A stretch of DNA of 64,000 nucleotides, taken from the NCBI GenBank assembly GCA_963801065.1, contig CAWDDG010000003.1:62001-126000 (forward strand), given 5' to 3'. Positions 1 through 9,176 of this stretch are shown here, in pieces. Position 1 is the first letter of the stretch. Every line of letters starts with the position of its first letter. Source of the DNA: CAWDDG01 sp963801065 (GTDB lineage Bacteria > Actinomycetota > Actinomycetes > Jiangellales > Jiangellaceae). The position numbers were made by a program, and so were the translations under genes. Under the pieces are notes generated by a model that did no database searches, was not told the origin of the DNA, and worked only from the letters and a program-made list of their open reading frames with translations.

Positions 1-770
1 ACGGGCGCCTTGCCGCCGAGCTCGAGGTGGGCACGCTTGACATCCTTCGCAGCTGCCGTCGCGACCGCGATGCCGGCCTGGGTGGAGCCGGTGATCGACA
101 CCAGCTGCGGAATCGGGTGGGCCGTCAACGCGGCACCCGTCTCACGGTCGCCGCAGACGAGGTTGCACACCCCGGGCGGAAAGATGTCCTGCATCTTCTC
201 GACCATCCAGTACGAGGAGGCTGGCGTTGTGTCGGACGGCTTGAGCACCACGGTGTCGCCCGCCGCCAGCGCGGGGGCGAACTTCCAGACCGACATCATC
301 ATCGGGTAGTTCCACGGGGCCACCTGCCCCACCGGGCCGACCGGCTCGCGGCGGATCGACGAGGTGAAGCCGCGCATGTACTCGCCCGTCGCCTTACCCT
401 CCAGCACCCGGGCCGCGCCAGCGAAGAAGCGGATCTGGTCGACCATCGGAGGAATCTCCTCCGACATCGTCAAACCGATGGGCTTGCCGGTGTTCTCGCT
501 CTCGATGGCGACGAGCTCCGCGGCGTTCTCTTCGATCACGTCCGCCAACTTGAGCAGTGCCCGCTGCCGCTCGCTCGGCGTCGACCAACGCCACTTCTCG
601 AACGCCGCGCCGGCCGCCTGATATGCCAGGTCCACGTCGACTGCCGACGAGTTCGGCGCCGTCGCGTAGACCTCACCCGTGGACGGATTGACTAGGTCCA
701 TCAGCTCGCCGTCGGCGGCCTGCTGGACCTCGCCGTTGATGATGTTGTGGAACGCCTTCTTCTCCGGCAT
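1..770 (-). CDS. Aldehyde dehydrogenase, C-terminus beyond window edge
   Basis: This is the N-terminal 256 residues of an NAD(P)-dependent aldehyde dehydrogenase, closest in feel to the aminobutyraldehyde/betaine-aldehyde group. Visible motifs are PWNYPMMM and KPSDTTPASS in the cofactor domain, ITGSTQAG, and LELGGKAP with the catalytic glutamate at the window edge; the catalytic cysteine lies outside. The ATG at 768-770 follows a GGAGGG ribosome binding site about 9 bases upstream. It lies 33 bases downstream of the ATP-grasp gene on the same strand and probably shares its transcript. With the divergent amine oxidase it would oxidise the aldehyde made from an amine to a carboxylic acid. Family is secure; the exact substrate is inference. 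Confidence 0.88.
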   Translation of the reverse strand, partial: MPEKKAFHNIINGEVQQAADGELMDLVNPSTGEVYATAPNSSAVDVDLAYQAAGAAFEKWRWSTPSERQRALLKLADVIEENAAELVAIESENTGKPIGLTMSEEIPPMVDQIRFFAGAARVLEGKATGEYMRGFTSSIRREPVGPVGQVAPWNYPMMMSVWKFAPALAAGDTVVLKPSDTTPASSYWMVEKMQDIFPPGVCNLVCGDRETGAALTAHPIPQLVSITGSTQAGIAVATAAAKDVKRAHLELGGKAP

Positions 771-803
771 CGCGTACTGCCCTCCACACGAGCGAGGGTG
801 CGC

Positions 804-2294
804 CTACTTGACGTACCCGATGGGGATGACCGTTGGTGTCTCCGGCGGCGGCTCGCTCTGGTATGCCGAGCGGATGCCGGTGATGTACCGGCGGCAGCGC
901 TCGGTGAGACCGTCGGCGGTCTGCATCCGCCCCTTGGTAACGAGGATGCCGAGGTCGGCACCTTTGAAGCGGTAGTCGCCCGGGCCGTATACACGCATGT
1001 AGAAGCACTCGTCTTCATGGGTGACTTCGTGCCAGTCGTTCGTCACCCGGACGAACCTCAGTTTGCCGTCGTCCGCGAGATGCCAGGTGCCGGTGCGCGG
1101 CGCCTCCAGGATCCGCTCCACCGAGTCGGTGGGCTCCTTCATGATCAGCTGCGCCCAGACGTCGACCGCGGCGAGGTCGCGCCACCGCTCGTTGATCTCG
1201 TCGACGTCGACCGCGTAGTCGACGTCCATGAACTCGAGCAGATGGAACAGGAACAGTGGGATGTCGGCGTAGGCGCCGGCCGTCACATTGGTCATCGATG
1301 ACGCACCGGAAATGCGCGGGTTGAGCTCGCCGAGGTAGACGCTGTCCGAGTCGAGGTCGACCAGGACGTCCACCTCGAAGAATCCCTTGTAGCCCTCCTG
1401 CCGGAGGCGGTCGCCGAGCCGCCGCACGTGCTCGATCGCGATCGCCCGATGCGCCTCCGACAGCGCCTCCGGGAAGAGGTCGTTGCCACACCAGCCACCC
1501 TTGTACGGGGTCAGCTCGGGATAGCCGGTGAGGTCGGTCATGAACGGCCCGACGACGGTGCCGTGCCGGGTGTTCACCGCTTCGACGGCCGCGGCACGGT
1601 TGCGAATCCGCCGCATCACCTTCAGCTCTTCGTCGATCATGTATTCGGCGCTCGTGTCCCAGTCGGCCTCGGCCTTGATGAAGAACGTGGTCTTGCCGGA
1701 GTCGCCGTACGGCGTCTGCACGACCAGGTCAGAGCCGAGCCCGGCGTCGGCCGCGAGCTTGCTCAGCTCGGGGTAACTCTCTGCCCGCCCGAGGACGTTG
1801 GGCACCGACGGCGCGCCGGCCTCCTCCCCAAGGCGGGTCGTGACGATCTTCGAGTCCAGGCGGCGGCGAAGCGAGTCGGGCGGCAGGATCAGCTCGTAGC
1901 CCAGCTCCCCGCAGATCTGCTCGGTCTCCTCGTCGAAGAACACCATCGCGACCATCGGTGCCACACCGGAGGACCCGACCCGGGAGGCTATGTGGGCCTG
2001 CACCTCGGCGTCGCGGAGCAGGTAGTTGTTGATCTCCTCGCTGCTCTCGAACTCGACGTACGGCTTGTTCTTGGGCGTGAACACCCGCGGATGGGCGCTA
2101 TCCCACGAGTCGTAGTAGACGAGGTACTGGAAGTTGCGCACCCATCGATCGATGCCCAGCAGATTGAAGGCAGTCGGACCGACGAAGAAGATCGGCCGGG
2201 TGTTGGTCCGGAAGAAGCTGCGAATCTCGGAGATCGTCGTGAGTGTTGGCGTGCGGGGCCGGTCGGGAACAGCGTCATTCGTCCCACCGTTCAC
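804..2294 (-). CDS. ATP-grasp ligase (biotin-carboxylase-like), substrate unknown
   Basis: A 496-residue ATP-grasp protein. The N-terminal half is unassigned; the central part holds the nucleotide-binding segment around VVQTPYGDSGKTTFF, and the metal-binding strand reads YLGELNPRISGASS, the E-x-N-x-R pattern of carboxylate-amine ligases. There is no biotinyl or carboxyltransferase domain, so true biotin carboxylase activity is doubtful. The frame is open far upstream, but a GTG at 2292-2294 preceded by GAGGAGG is the best start. It probably forms an operon with the aldehyde dehydrogenase and is divergent from the amine oxidase, so a role in conjugating an amine or amino acid during catabolism is plausible but inferred. 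Confidence 0.8.
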   Translation of the reverse strand: MNGGTNDAVPDRPRTPTLTTISEIRSFFRTNTRPIFFVGPTAFNLLGIDRWVRNFQYLVYYDSWDSAHPRVFTPKNKPYVEFESSEEINNYLLRDAEVQAHIASRVGSSGVAPMVAMVFFDEETEQICGELGYELILPPDSLRRRLDSKIVTTRLGEEAGAPSVPNVLGRAESYPELSKLAADAGLGSDLVVQTPYGDSGKTTFFIKAEADWDTSAEYMIDEELKVMRRIRNRAAAVEAVNTRHGTVVGPFMTDLTGYPELTPYKGGWCGNDLFPEALSEAHRAIAIEHVRRLGDRLRQEGYKGFFEVDVLVDLDSDSVYLGELNPRISGASSMTNVTAGAYADIPLFLFHLLEFMDVDYAVDVDEINERWRDLAAVDVWAQLIMKEPTDSVERILEAPRTGTWHLADDGKLRFVRVTNDWHEVTHEDECFYMRVYGPGDYRFKGADLGILVTKGRMQTADGLTERCRRYITGIRSAYQSEPPPETPTVIPIGYVK

Positions 2295-2408
2295 GTCTGC
2301 CTCCTCGGGTATCGTCGCATGACGGTCGATGGTCGTCCATCCTCCGGGCAGGCTCGTACGCAACATGCGGCGCGGGGCCCGGATCTCGGGCAGGAAGGGG
2401 TCTCTGCC
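2295..2408. promoter_or_regulatory. Divergent intergenic region, amine-use genes
   Basis: This 114-base gap separates the starts of the minus-strand ATP-grasp gene and the plus-strand amine oxidase, so it must hold at least two promoters. Good ribosome binding sites sit at each edge (GAGGAGG read on the minus strand; GGAAGGGG before the GTG at 2409). I could not pick out convincing -35/-10 pairs or a clear operator palindrome. No regulator gene is visible next to it. Confidence 0.45.
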
Positions 2409-4347
2409 GTGGCAGAACATCCGCTCGAGCCGTTGAACGCAGAGGAATTCCGACAGACTGCGGCCATCCTGCGCCGCGACGGCCACGTCACCGACACGTT
2501 CCGCTTCGCCTCGATCGAGCTGCGGGAACCGGACAAGGACGACGTGCGGGCGTGGCGCGCAGGCGACCCTGTACCGCGGACCTCCTTCGCGGTGGTCTGG
2601 AACCGCGCGGACAACCAGACCTACGAGGCGACCGTCGACCTGACCGGGGACGCCGTCACGTCGTTCGAACACATCCCAGACGTCACGCCGAACTTCACTG
2701 TGGACGAGTACCACGAAGTGCGACGAGACGTTGCGGAAGCACCCGGAGGTGATCGCCAAGCTGGCCGAGCGCGGATTCACCGACCTGAGTCTGGTGCTGA
2801 TCGACGTCTGGACCTACGGCAAGGCGCTGATGCCCGAGCAGTACCGGGATCGACGTCTCGGCTGGTGTGATCTGTGGGCCCGCGAAACGCCCGATGGTAA
2901 CCCGTACGCCCATCCGATCTCCGGCCTGAAGCTGATCGTCGACATGAACACGCTCGAACTGCTCGAGATCGAGGACCACCACGACTACGGCCAACCCAGG
3001 GTCGAGGGGGAGTACGTCCCCGGGCCGTGGACCGGCGAGCAGCGCTCGGACCTCAAGCCCCTGAACATCACTCAGCCCGAGGGCGCTTCGTTCACGCTCG
3101 ATGGCACCGAGCTGCGCTGGCAGAACTGGTCGATGCGTCTCGGCTTCAACTATCGCGAGGGTCCCGTCATCTACCAGGTGGCATACGACGATCACGGAAC
3201 CCGGCGCGACATCGCGTACCGGATGTCGTTCGCCGAGATGGTGGTGCCCTACCGCGATCCCACGTTCGACCATTACCGCCGGACCGCCTATGACATCGGC
3301 GAGTGGGGCCTCGGCTTCATGACCTCCTCGCTGGAGCTCGGCTGCGACTGCCTAGGTGAGATCGTCTACGTCGATGCGGTGCTGCACGACTCCTCGGGCG
3401 CGCCGTACGACATCAAGAACGCCATCTGCCTGCACGAGGAGGACAACGCCGTCCTCTGGAAGCACGTGGACGCGGTCACCGGCGCCGAGGTCCGCCGCCA
3501 ACGCCGGCTGGTTGTCTCCTGCCACGCCACCGTCGCGAACTACGAGTACCTCGTGTACTGGCGCTTCTACCAGGACGGAAACATCGAGTGTGAGGTTCGG
3601 GCCACCGGCATCTTGGTCACGACACCGGTCGCCGAGGGCGAGCCCGCGCCACCGTATGGAACCGTCGTCGACAACCGCACGTACGCACCGTTCCACCAAC
3701 ACTTTCTCGTTGCACGGCTCGACCTCGACGTCGACGGCGGGGCAAACACGGTCGTCGAAGTGGACTCCATCGCTCCCCCAGTGTCGCCGGACAACCCGTA
3801 CGGCCTCGCCGTCGTCACCGAGGCCACGCCGATCACATCCGAAACCCAAGGAGCCCGCGACTACGACTGGTCGACCCAGCGGAGCTGGAAAGTTGTCAAC
3901 CCCACGAAGACGAACCGGCACGGCACCAACGTCGCCTACAAACTCGTACCCGGCGCGGCATACCCGGCGATGATGGATCCCTCGACGCCGCAGTACGTGC
4001 GCGCGCCGGTCATCGGCCACACGCTATGGGTCACCAGGCACCACGACGACGAACGGTGGCCATGTGGCAACTACCCGACCCAGTCGACGGTCGATACCGG
4101 CATGACCGAATGGATCAAGGACGACGAATCGCTGGAGAACTCCGACGTGGTGCTGTGGTACGTCTTCGGCATCCACCACATCACCCGGCCGGAGGAATGG
4201 CCGATCATGTCCGTCGACACGATCTCGTTCTGGCTCAAGCCATTTGGCTTCTTCGACCAGAACCCGGCCATCGACGTCGCACCGACAACCAAGGCCGACA
4301 GCGAGGCCTGCCACACCGGCACCGACCACGCCCACCACGAACACTGA
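2409..4347 (+). pseudogene. Copper-containing primary-amine oxidase, one frameshift
   Basis: Copper/topaquinone amine oxidase that converts a primary amine to aldehyde, ammonia and peroxide. Once a single extra base near 2720 is removed the protein is about 645 residues, the normal family length. The N-terminus (MAEHPLEPLNAEEF) is in one frame and the rest, starting DETLRKHPEV, in another. Visible features are the catalytic-base region TAYDIGEWGLG, the cofactor motif TVANYEY whose tyrosine becomes topaquinone, the copper ligands in HQHFLVARLDLD, and a C-terminal histidine region. GTG 2409 is preceded by GGAAGGGG. The rest of the gene is intact, so a base-calling error is likelier than a dead gene. 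It pairs functionally with the aldehyde dehydrogenase and permease. Confidence 0.9.
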
Positions 4348-4361
4348 GGGCGGGCGCACGC

Positions 4362-4381
4362 CCAACGCGTCAACGTGTTGG
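4362..4381 (+). terminator. Hairpin after amine oxidase
   Basis: CCAACGCG, loop TCAA, CGTGTTGG forms an 8-bp stem with one G-U pair, 14 bases after the amine oxidase stop. There is no T-run, so it could be an actinobacterial-type terminator, an attenuator for the permease, or an operator palindrome. The rest of the 4348-4516 gap holds no gene and no riboswitch class I recognise. Confidence 0.35.
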
Positions 4382-4516
4382 CCACCGTGTCCAACGGGCG
4401 GCTACTTGATCGACATCCTGTCGCCTTCCCGCCCGGACCGCCCGCTCCTACGGTCTGGCCATCGGGACCGGGTCTCAGCGACCGGGCAGGTACGCACTCG
4501 GGTGGCTGGAGGAACC

Positions 4517-5968
4517 ATGGCAACGCTGCGAGAGCAGATCACGCGACGTAAGCCCGTCAAGGAGATGTCCGCCGAGACCGGGACCGACACCGACCGGAGC
4601 GAACTGAAACGCACCATCGGGCTGTGGCCGCTCTCTGCGATCGGCATCGGCGGCACGATCGGCACTGGGATCTTTTTCGTCTTGACCCAGGCCGTGCCAA
4701 TCGCGGGACCGGCCGTCGTCTGGTCCTTCGTATTCGCCGGTGTGGTGGCAGGCCTGACGGCGATCTGCTACGCCGAGCTTGCCGGCGCGGTTCCGGTGTC
4801 CGGGTCGTCCTACTCCTACGCCTACGCCACCCTCGGTGAGCTCACGGCCATGGGAGTCGCCGCGTGCCTGCTGCTGGAGTATGGCGTGTCCGCGGCAGCC
4901 GTCGCCGTCGGGTGGTCGGAGTACCTGAACCAACTGCTGGACAACCTGTTCGGCTTCGAGATCCCGGAAGCCCTGTCCAACGCGCCGGAGCAGGGCGGCT
5001 GGTTCAACCTGCCGGCGGTCATCCTGATCGTCCTGTGCGCCCTGCTGCTCATCCGGGGGGCGAGCGAGTCCACCACAGTCAACGCCATCATGGTGCTGAT
5101 CAAGATTGGCGTCCTGATCCTGTTCATCGTCATCGGCATCACCGGGTGGAACTCGGACAACCTCAGCGACTTCGCCCGCTTCGGGGTCAGTGGCATCACC
5201 TCCGCCGCAGGCATCATTTTCTTCTCGTACATCGGCCTGGACGCTGTTTCGACCGCTGGTGAGGAAGCGAAGAACCCGCGGCGAAACCTGCCGCTGGCCA
5301 TTTTGATCGCGCTACTGACGGTCACGACGCTCTACGTCCTGACGTCACTTGTCGCGGTCGCAGCACAGCCAACCGAAGAGTTCATGGATCAGGAGGCTGG
5401 CCTCTCCCAGATCCTGGAGAACATCACCGGTTCCGAGTGGCCCGGCACGGTGATTGCCGCCGGCGCCGTGATCTCGATCTTCAGCGTCACCCTTGTCGTG
5501 CTCTACGGCCAGACTCGCATCCTGTTCGCGATGTCGCGCGACGGGATGATCCCCGAGCTGTTCCACCAGGTGAACCCGCGCACGCTCACCCCGGTGCCCA
5601 ACACGATCATCGTCGCGGTCGTCATCGGCCTGCTCGCCGGCCTGATCCCGATCGACTTCCTGGCCGAGATGACCAGCATCGGCACACTGGTCGCGTTCAT
5701 CGTCGTCTCGATCGGGGTGATCGTCCTCCGCCAGACGCACCCTGAACTGCCGCGCGGCTTCAAGGTCCCGCTTTATCCACTGACCCCGATCCTGGCGATC
5801 GCCGGCGCGTTGTGGATCATCCAGGACCTGCGGCCGAAGACGATCTACGTGTTCGTCATCTGGGTCGCGGTCGCCTTCATCTTCTACTTCGCGTACAGCC
5901 GACACCACTCCCACCTGGGCAGGCACGAGCACGTCGGTCTGGCGACCGAATCGGACGAGGAGATATGA
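4517..5968 (+). CDS. APC-superfamily amino acid/amine permease
   Basis: A 483-residue cytoplasmic-membrane transporter of the amino acid-polyamine-organocation superfamily. It starts with a 35-residue polar stretch, then about 12 hydrophobic segments. The helix-1 motif reads GIGGTIGTGIFFV, the classic substrate-binding turn of cationic amino acid permeases, and FSYIGLDAVSTAGEEAKNP matches the conserved region after helix 6. ATG 4517 is preceded by GGAGG. Its position after an amine oxidase gene and before a stress protein and a decarboxylase gene suggests it imports the amine or amino acid handled by this cluster. Its stop overlaps the next start as ATGA, implying translational coupling. The precise substrate is not readable. 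Confidence 0.9.
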   Translation: MATLREQITRRKPVKEMSAETGTDTDRSELKRTIGLWPLSAIGIGGTIGTGIFFVLTQAVPIAGPAVVWSFVFAGVVAGLTAICYAELAGAVPVSGSSYSYAYATLGELTAMGVAACLLLEYGVSAAAVAVGWSEYLNQLLDNLFGFEIPEALSNAPEQGGWFNLPAVILIVLCALLLIRGASESTTVNAIMVLIKIGVLILFIVIGITGWNSDNLSDFARFGVSGITSAAGIIFFSYIGLDAVSTAGEEAKNPRRNLPLAILIALLTVTTLYVLTSLVAVAAQPTEEFMDQEAGLSQILENITGSEWPGTVIAAGAVISIFSVTLVVLYGQTRILFAMSRDGMIPELFHQVNPRTLTPVPNTIIVAVVIGLLAGLIPIDFLAEMTSIGTLVAFIVVSIGVIVLRQTHPELPRGFKVPLYPLTPILAIAGALWIIQDLRPKTIYVFVIWVAVAFIFYFAYSRHHSHLGRHEHVGLATESDEEI

Positions 5969-6874
5969 GCATCCTCGCCGGCTACCCGCCGGAGGGGCGG
6001 GACCGAGCCGTCCTCAACCTGGCGGCGATGCTCGCCCGATCGGCGGGCGACGACCTGGTCGTGTGCACCGTGGTTCCGGCACCCTGGCTGCCGGGCGTGG
6101 CGCGGATCGACGCCGAGTACCAGGCCTACCTCGGACGACCTGGCCAAGCAGGCGCTCGACAAGGCGCGCGCCGACATCGCTCCGGACGTCCAGGCCGTCT
6201 TCTCCGCGAGGCATGCCCGGTCTGCGCCCAGCGGCCTGCTCGACGCCGCAGCCGAGCACGAAGCCACGATGATCGTGCTCGGCTCGTCCTCTGCCGGGGT
6301 GTTCGGACAGGTCGCGCCCGGCAGCGTCAGCGACCGGCTACTGCACAGTTCGCCGTTCCCGGTCGCGTTGTCGACGCGCGGGTTCCGGACCGGGGCCGCG
6401 GGCAAGGTCACCCGGGTCACGGTCGCATACGGCGGGTCGGAACAGGCCGACGACCTGGTCGTGGCGGCGGCTGTCGTCGCCGCGCGCACGGGTGCGTCCC
6501 TGCGGCTGGCCTCCTTCGCCGTCAGGCCCCGGCCCCCGTATACGGCAGGGGTCGGCCGGGTGGCGGACGATGCACTCGTCGGTGCCTGGAGCGAGAGCAT
6601 GCAGGCGGCCGGCCGGGACGCCCTCCAGCGGGTCGGGGGCCTAGAGGCAGCGCCGTTCCCGCTCGAGGCGGTCATCGGACACGGTGAGGACTGGGGTGGC
6701 GCGCTCGACGACGTCGAGTGGAGGGACGGCGACGTCCTGGTGGTCGGCTCGACCGCCATCGGAGCGGCGGCCCGGGTCTTCCTGGGATCTCGGGCTTCCA
6801 AGATCGTCCGGCACTCCCCCGTGCCCGTCGTCGTGGTTCCACGCGCCAGGGCCGAGGAGCTGGCCGCCCGGTGA
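5965..6874 (+). pseudogene. Universal stress protein, tandem UspA, one frameshift
   Basis: Two UspA-type domains, about 302 residues once an extra base near 6133 is removed. The first domain begins MSILAGYPPEGRD and continues in the shifted frame with DDLAKQALDKARADIA and MIVLGSSSAGVFGQV; the second begins KVTRVTVAYGGSEQA and ends VVGSTAIGAAARVFLG. The G-2x-G-9x-G(S/T) nucleotide-loop character is partly kept in both halves. The start overlaps the permease stop (ATGA) and the end overlaps lysA (GTGA), so three genes are coupled. Such permease-USP pairs are common, with the stress protein thought to modulate the transporter; that is inference here. The frameshift is probably a sequence error. 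Confidence 0.82.
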
Positions 6875-8136
6875 CGAGTACCGACGACCTGGTCGGACTC
6901 TTCCCGCCCGGCACATCGCTCGACGGTGACGGCACGCTCGTGGTCGGTGGCTGCCGGCTGGACGACATCGCGCACGACTACGGCACGCCGGTCCTGGTGG
7001 TGGACGAGGTCGCGCTGCGGCAGCGGGCCCGCAGCTACCTCGCGGCGCTGACGAGCCGATGGTCGGACTCGCAGGTGGTCTTCGCCTCCAAGGCGTTCCC
7101 GTCGACCGCGGTCCAACGGGTGATGGTGTCCGAGGGGCTGTGGATCGACGTGGCCGGGGGCGGTGAGATCGTCACGGCGCTGGCCGCCGGTGCCGACCCC
7201 GCGACCCTGGTGTTGCACGGCAACGCGAAGACCACCGAGGAGCTGCAGCTCGCGATCGACTCCGGGGTGGGCACCGTCGTCGTCGACAACACCGACGACA
7301 TCGACCGGCTGGAAGCGCTCGTCCCACGTGGACGCGTCCAGGCGTGCCTGGTCCGGGTGATCCCGGGGGTGCAGGCCTCCACTCATGCGGCGCACGCCAC
7401 CGGGCACGAGGGGTCGAAGTTCGGTCTTTCGCCACCCGCCGCACGCGAGGCGGTCGCCCGGATCGAGGCGAGCGAGCGGCTGCGGATGGACGGACTGCAC
7501 ACCCACGTCGGCTCCCAGATCATGGTCGTCGAGGAGCTCGCCGCGGCGGTGGCGCCGTTGGCCGCTCTCGGCAAGTACCCCGTCTACGACCTGGGCGGAG
7601 GTCTGGGCGCCCGATATACGTACAGCGACCATCCGCCGAGTGTCGACAGCTACCTGGACGCTCTGGTCGGCGCAGCCCGCGAGCACCTGCCCGCCGACGC
7701 CCGGATCCTCATCGAGCCCGGCCGCAGCATGGTGGCCGGCAACGCCGTCACCGTGTACACGGTCACGACGGTCAAGCCCGGCACGACCACCTTCGTGGCA
7801 GTGGACGGCGGCATGGGCGACAACCTCGAGGTCGCGCTGGTCGGGCAACGGTTCGAGGCGACGATCGCCGACCGGGTCGGCGGCGGCGACACAGTCACCG
7901 TCGTGGGCCGGCATTGCGAGTCCGGCGACGTGCTGAGCGAGAGCGTGCCGTTGCGCGATCCGCGGGTCGGAGATCTGCTCGTGGTCCCCGCGACCGGCGC
8001 CTACTGCTTCACCATGTCGAACAACTACAACGGCGCACGACGCATACCGGTCGTCTTCGTCGAGGGCGGGCGGGCCCGGCTGGTCGTGCGCCGCGAGACC
8101 TGGGACGACCTGCTCGGCCGCGACGTCGCGTCCTGA
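6871..8136 (+). CDS. lysA: Diaminopimelate decarboxylase-like PLP enzyme (LysA family)
   Basis: A fold-III PLP decarboxylase of 421 residues. The PLP lysine is in VFASKAFPS, the phosphate/substrate region in HTHVGSQI, the glycine-rich loop in YDLGGGLGARY, EPGRS follows, and the dimer-partner cysteine is in GRHCESGDVL; the end carries MSNNYN. All are LysA hallmarks, so meso-diaminopimelate to lysine is the default call. The GTG start overlaps the preceding stop. The setting is odd: it is coupled to a stress protein and permease in an amine-catabolic cluster, not to lysine or threonine biosynthesis, so a related D-centre amino acid may be the true substrate. Whether the genome has a second lysA is unknown from this window. 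Confidence 0.82.
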   Translation: MTSTDDLVGLFPPGTSLDGDGTLVVGGCRLDDIAHDYGTPVLVVDEVALRQRARSYLAALTSRWSDSQVVFASKAFPSTAVQRVMVSEGLWIDVAGGGEIVTALAAGADPATLVLHGNAKTTEELQLAIDSGVGTVVVDNTDDIDRLEALVPRGRVQACLVRVIPGVQASTHAAHATGHEGSKFGLSPPAAREAVARIEASERLRMDGLHTHVGSQIMVVEELAAAVAPLAALGKYPVYDLGGGLGARYTYSDHPPSVDSYLDALVGAAREHLPADARILIEPGRSMVAGNAVTVYTVTTVKPGTTTFVAVDGGMGDNLEVALVGQRFEATIADRVGGGDTVTVVGRHCESGDVLSESVPLRDPRVGDLLVVPATGAYCFTMSNNYNGARRIPVVFVEGGRARLVVRRETWDDLLGRDVAS

Positions 8137-8143
8137 TCAGGGG

Positions 8144-9172
8144 TCACGCCCGCAGGCGCACCGGGTCTCCGTGGTATCCCACCTCGGCGAGGATCCGGCG
8201 TTCTGGACGGCCGTCGCGCGAGGTCGTGACGGTGAGCTCCGGCAGCCGAAGCGGACGCTGGGGATCCGGCTCCATCGCGGCATGGACCACCCGCGGCCCG
8301 GCCCGGGCGATCACCTCGTCCGCCGTCTGCCGCTCGCCGTCGGGAAGGTACTGCCAGACGACGGAGTGCCAGACGACGGTGAGCACGTCGGGCGCCATCG
8401 GCTCGGTCAACCGGACGGGCAGCCACTCGCCTGCGCCGGCCCGGTCCACGACGGGCGGTTTCCGCGCGGCGATGCGGAGCGCGCCGTCGAGCCGGGCATG
8501 CCGGTCGACGTGATCCGGCCAGACGAACGATCGCAGCCGTAACCGGCCGTCTGGGGACGTCGGGTCGATCGGGGCCAGGTCGCAGCCCCGACGGGCGACG
8601 ATCTCGATCGGCACCACCCGCGGAACGCCCCGAACGAAGCCCTCGAGCACGACCGGGGAGCCCTGTGGGCCCCACTCCCACCCCTGTCCAGTGATGCGGA
8701 ACTGGTCCACGAGCAGGTTGAGCCCTGCGCTCGCACCGACCTCCAAGAGCCGCACCCGGTGCAGACCGGTCCTGGTCGCGGCGTCGAACAGGGTGACGAC
8801 GAGCGCAGCCGCTCGTCCGACCTCGTTGGTCTGCGGAGCGATGTCCAGCGCCGCACGCAGCTCGTCCACGTGTGCCGCTACGACCTCGCGGGCCATGGAC
8901 CAGGCACCATCGGGCGGCAGGGTGCCACCCAGGCTGCGGTAGAAGGGCGACAGCTGCGGTGCCCGGCCGGTCAGCACCAACCGGTGGAGACCGCCGAGCA
9001 ACCTCAGCTGGACGACAGCGCCGGGCGGCGCGGACTCCCAGCCGGCGTACACGTCCCGGACAGCGCCGCCGGCCTCCCAGTCGTCGGCCATGCCACGCAG
9101 GAACGCCGTGTAAAGGGGGGCGCTGGAGTCCAACGCGTCGGCGTGCCGGCGGAACCGTTGGGCGAGCGTCAC
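8144..9172 (-). CDS. DUF2332 family protein
   Basis: A 342-residue soluble protein matching the actinobacterial DUF2332 family, of unknown activity. Typical family landmarks are visible: AQRFRRHADAL at the N-terminus, TNEVGRAAAL, the glycine-rich LLEVGASAGLNLLVDQF, which resembles a methyltransferase motif I, and VVWHSVVWQYL near the C-terminus. GTG start at 9170-9172. It lies 4 bases after the LtrA gene on the same strand, so the two are probably cotranscribed, and it ends 7 bases from lysA in convergent orientation. The methyltransferase-like loop suggests SAM or nucleotide binding, but no function is established. Confidence 0.82.
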   Translation of the reverse strand: MTLAQRFRRHADALDSSAPLYTAFLRGMADDWEAGGAVRDVYAGWESAPPGAVVQLRLLGGLHRLVLTGRAPQLSPFYRSLGGTLPPDGAWSMAREVVAAHVDELRAALDIAPQTNEVGRAAALVVTLFDAATRTGLHRVRLLEVGASAGLNLLVDQFRITGQGWEWGPQGSPVVLEGFVRGVPRVVPIEIVARRGCDLAPIDPTSPDGRLRLRSFVWPDHVDRHARLDGALRIAARKPPVVDRAGAGEWLPVRLTEPMAPDVLTVVWHSVVWQYLPDGERQTADEVIARAGPRVVHAAMEPDPQRPLRLPELTVTTSRDGRPERRILAEVGYHGDPVRLRA

Positions 9173-9176
9173 CCGC

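Noticed and set aside
2700..2740. Programmed +1 frameshifting in the amine oxidase
   Set aside because: No slippery sequence or shift-prone stop codon at the site, the family is not known to use it, and many unrelated genes in the window show the same one-base gain.
4381..4516. A guanidine (ykkC-type) riboswitch before the permease
   Set aside because: A few GGACC/ACGG words are suggestive but the conserved core order and terminal GGGA-type segment are missing.
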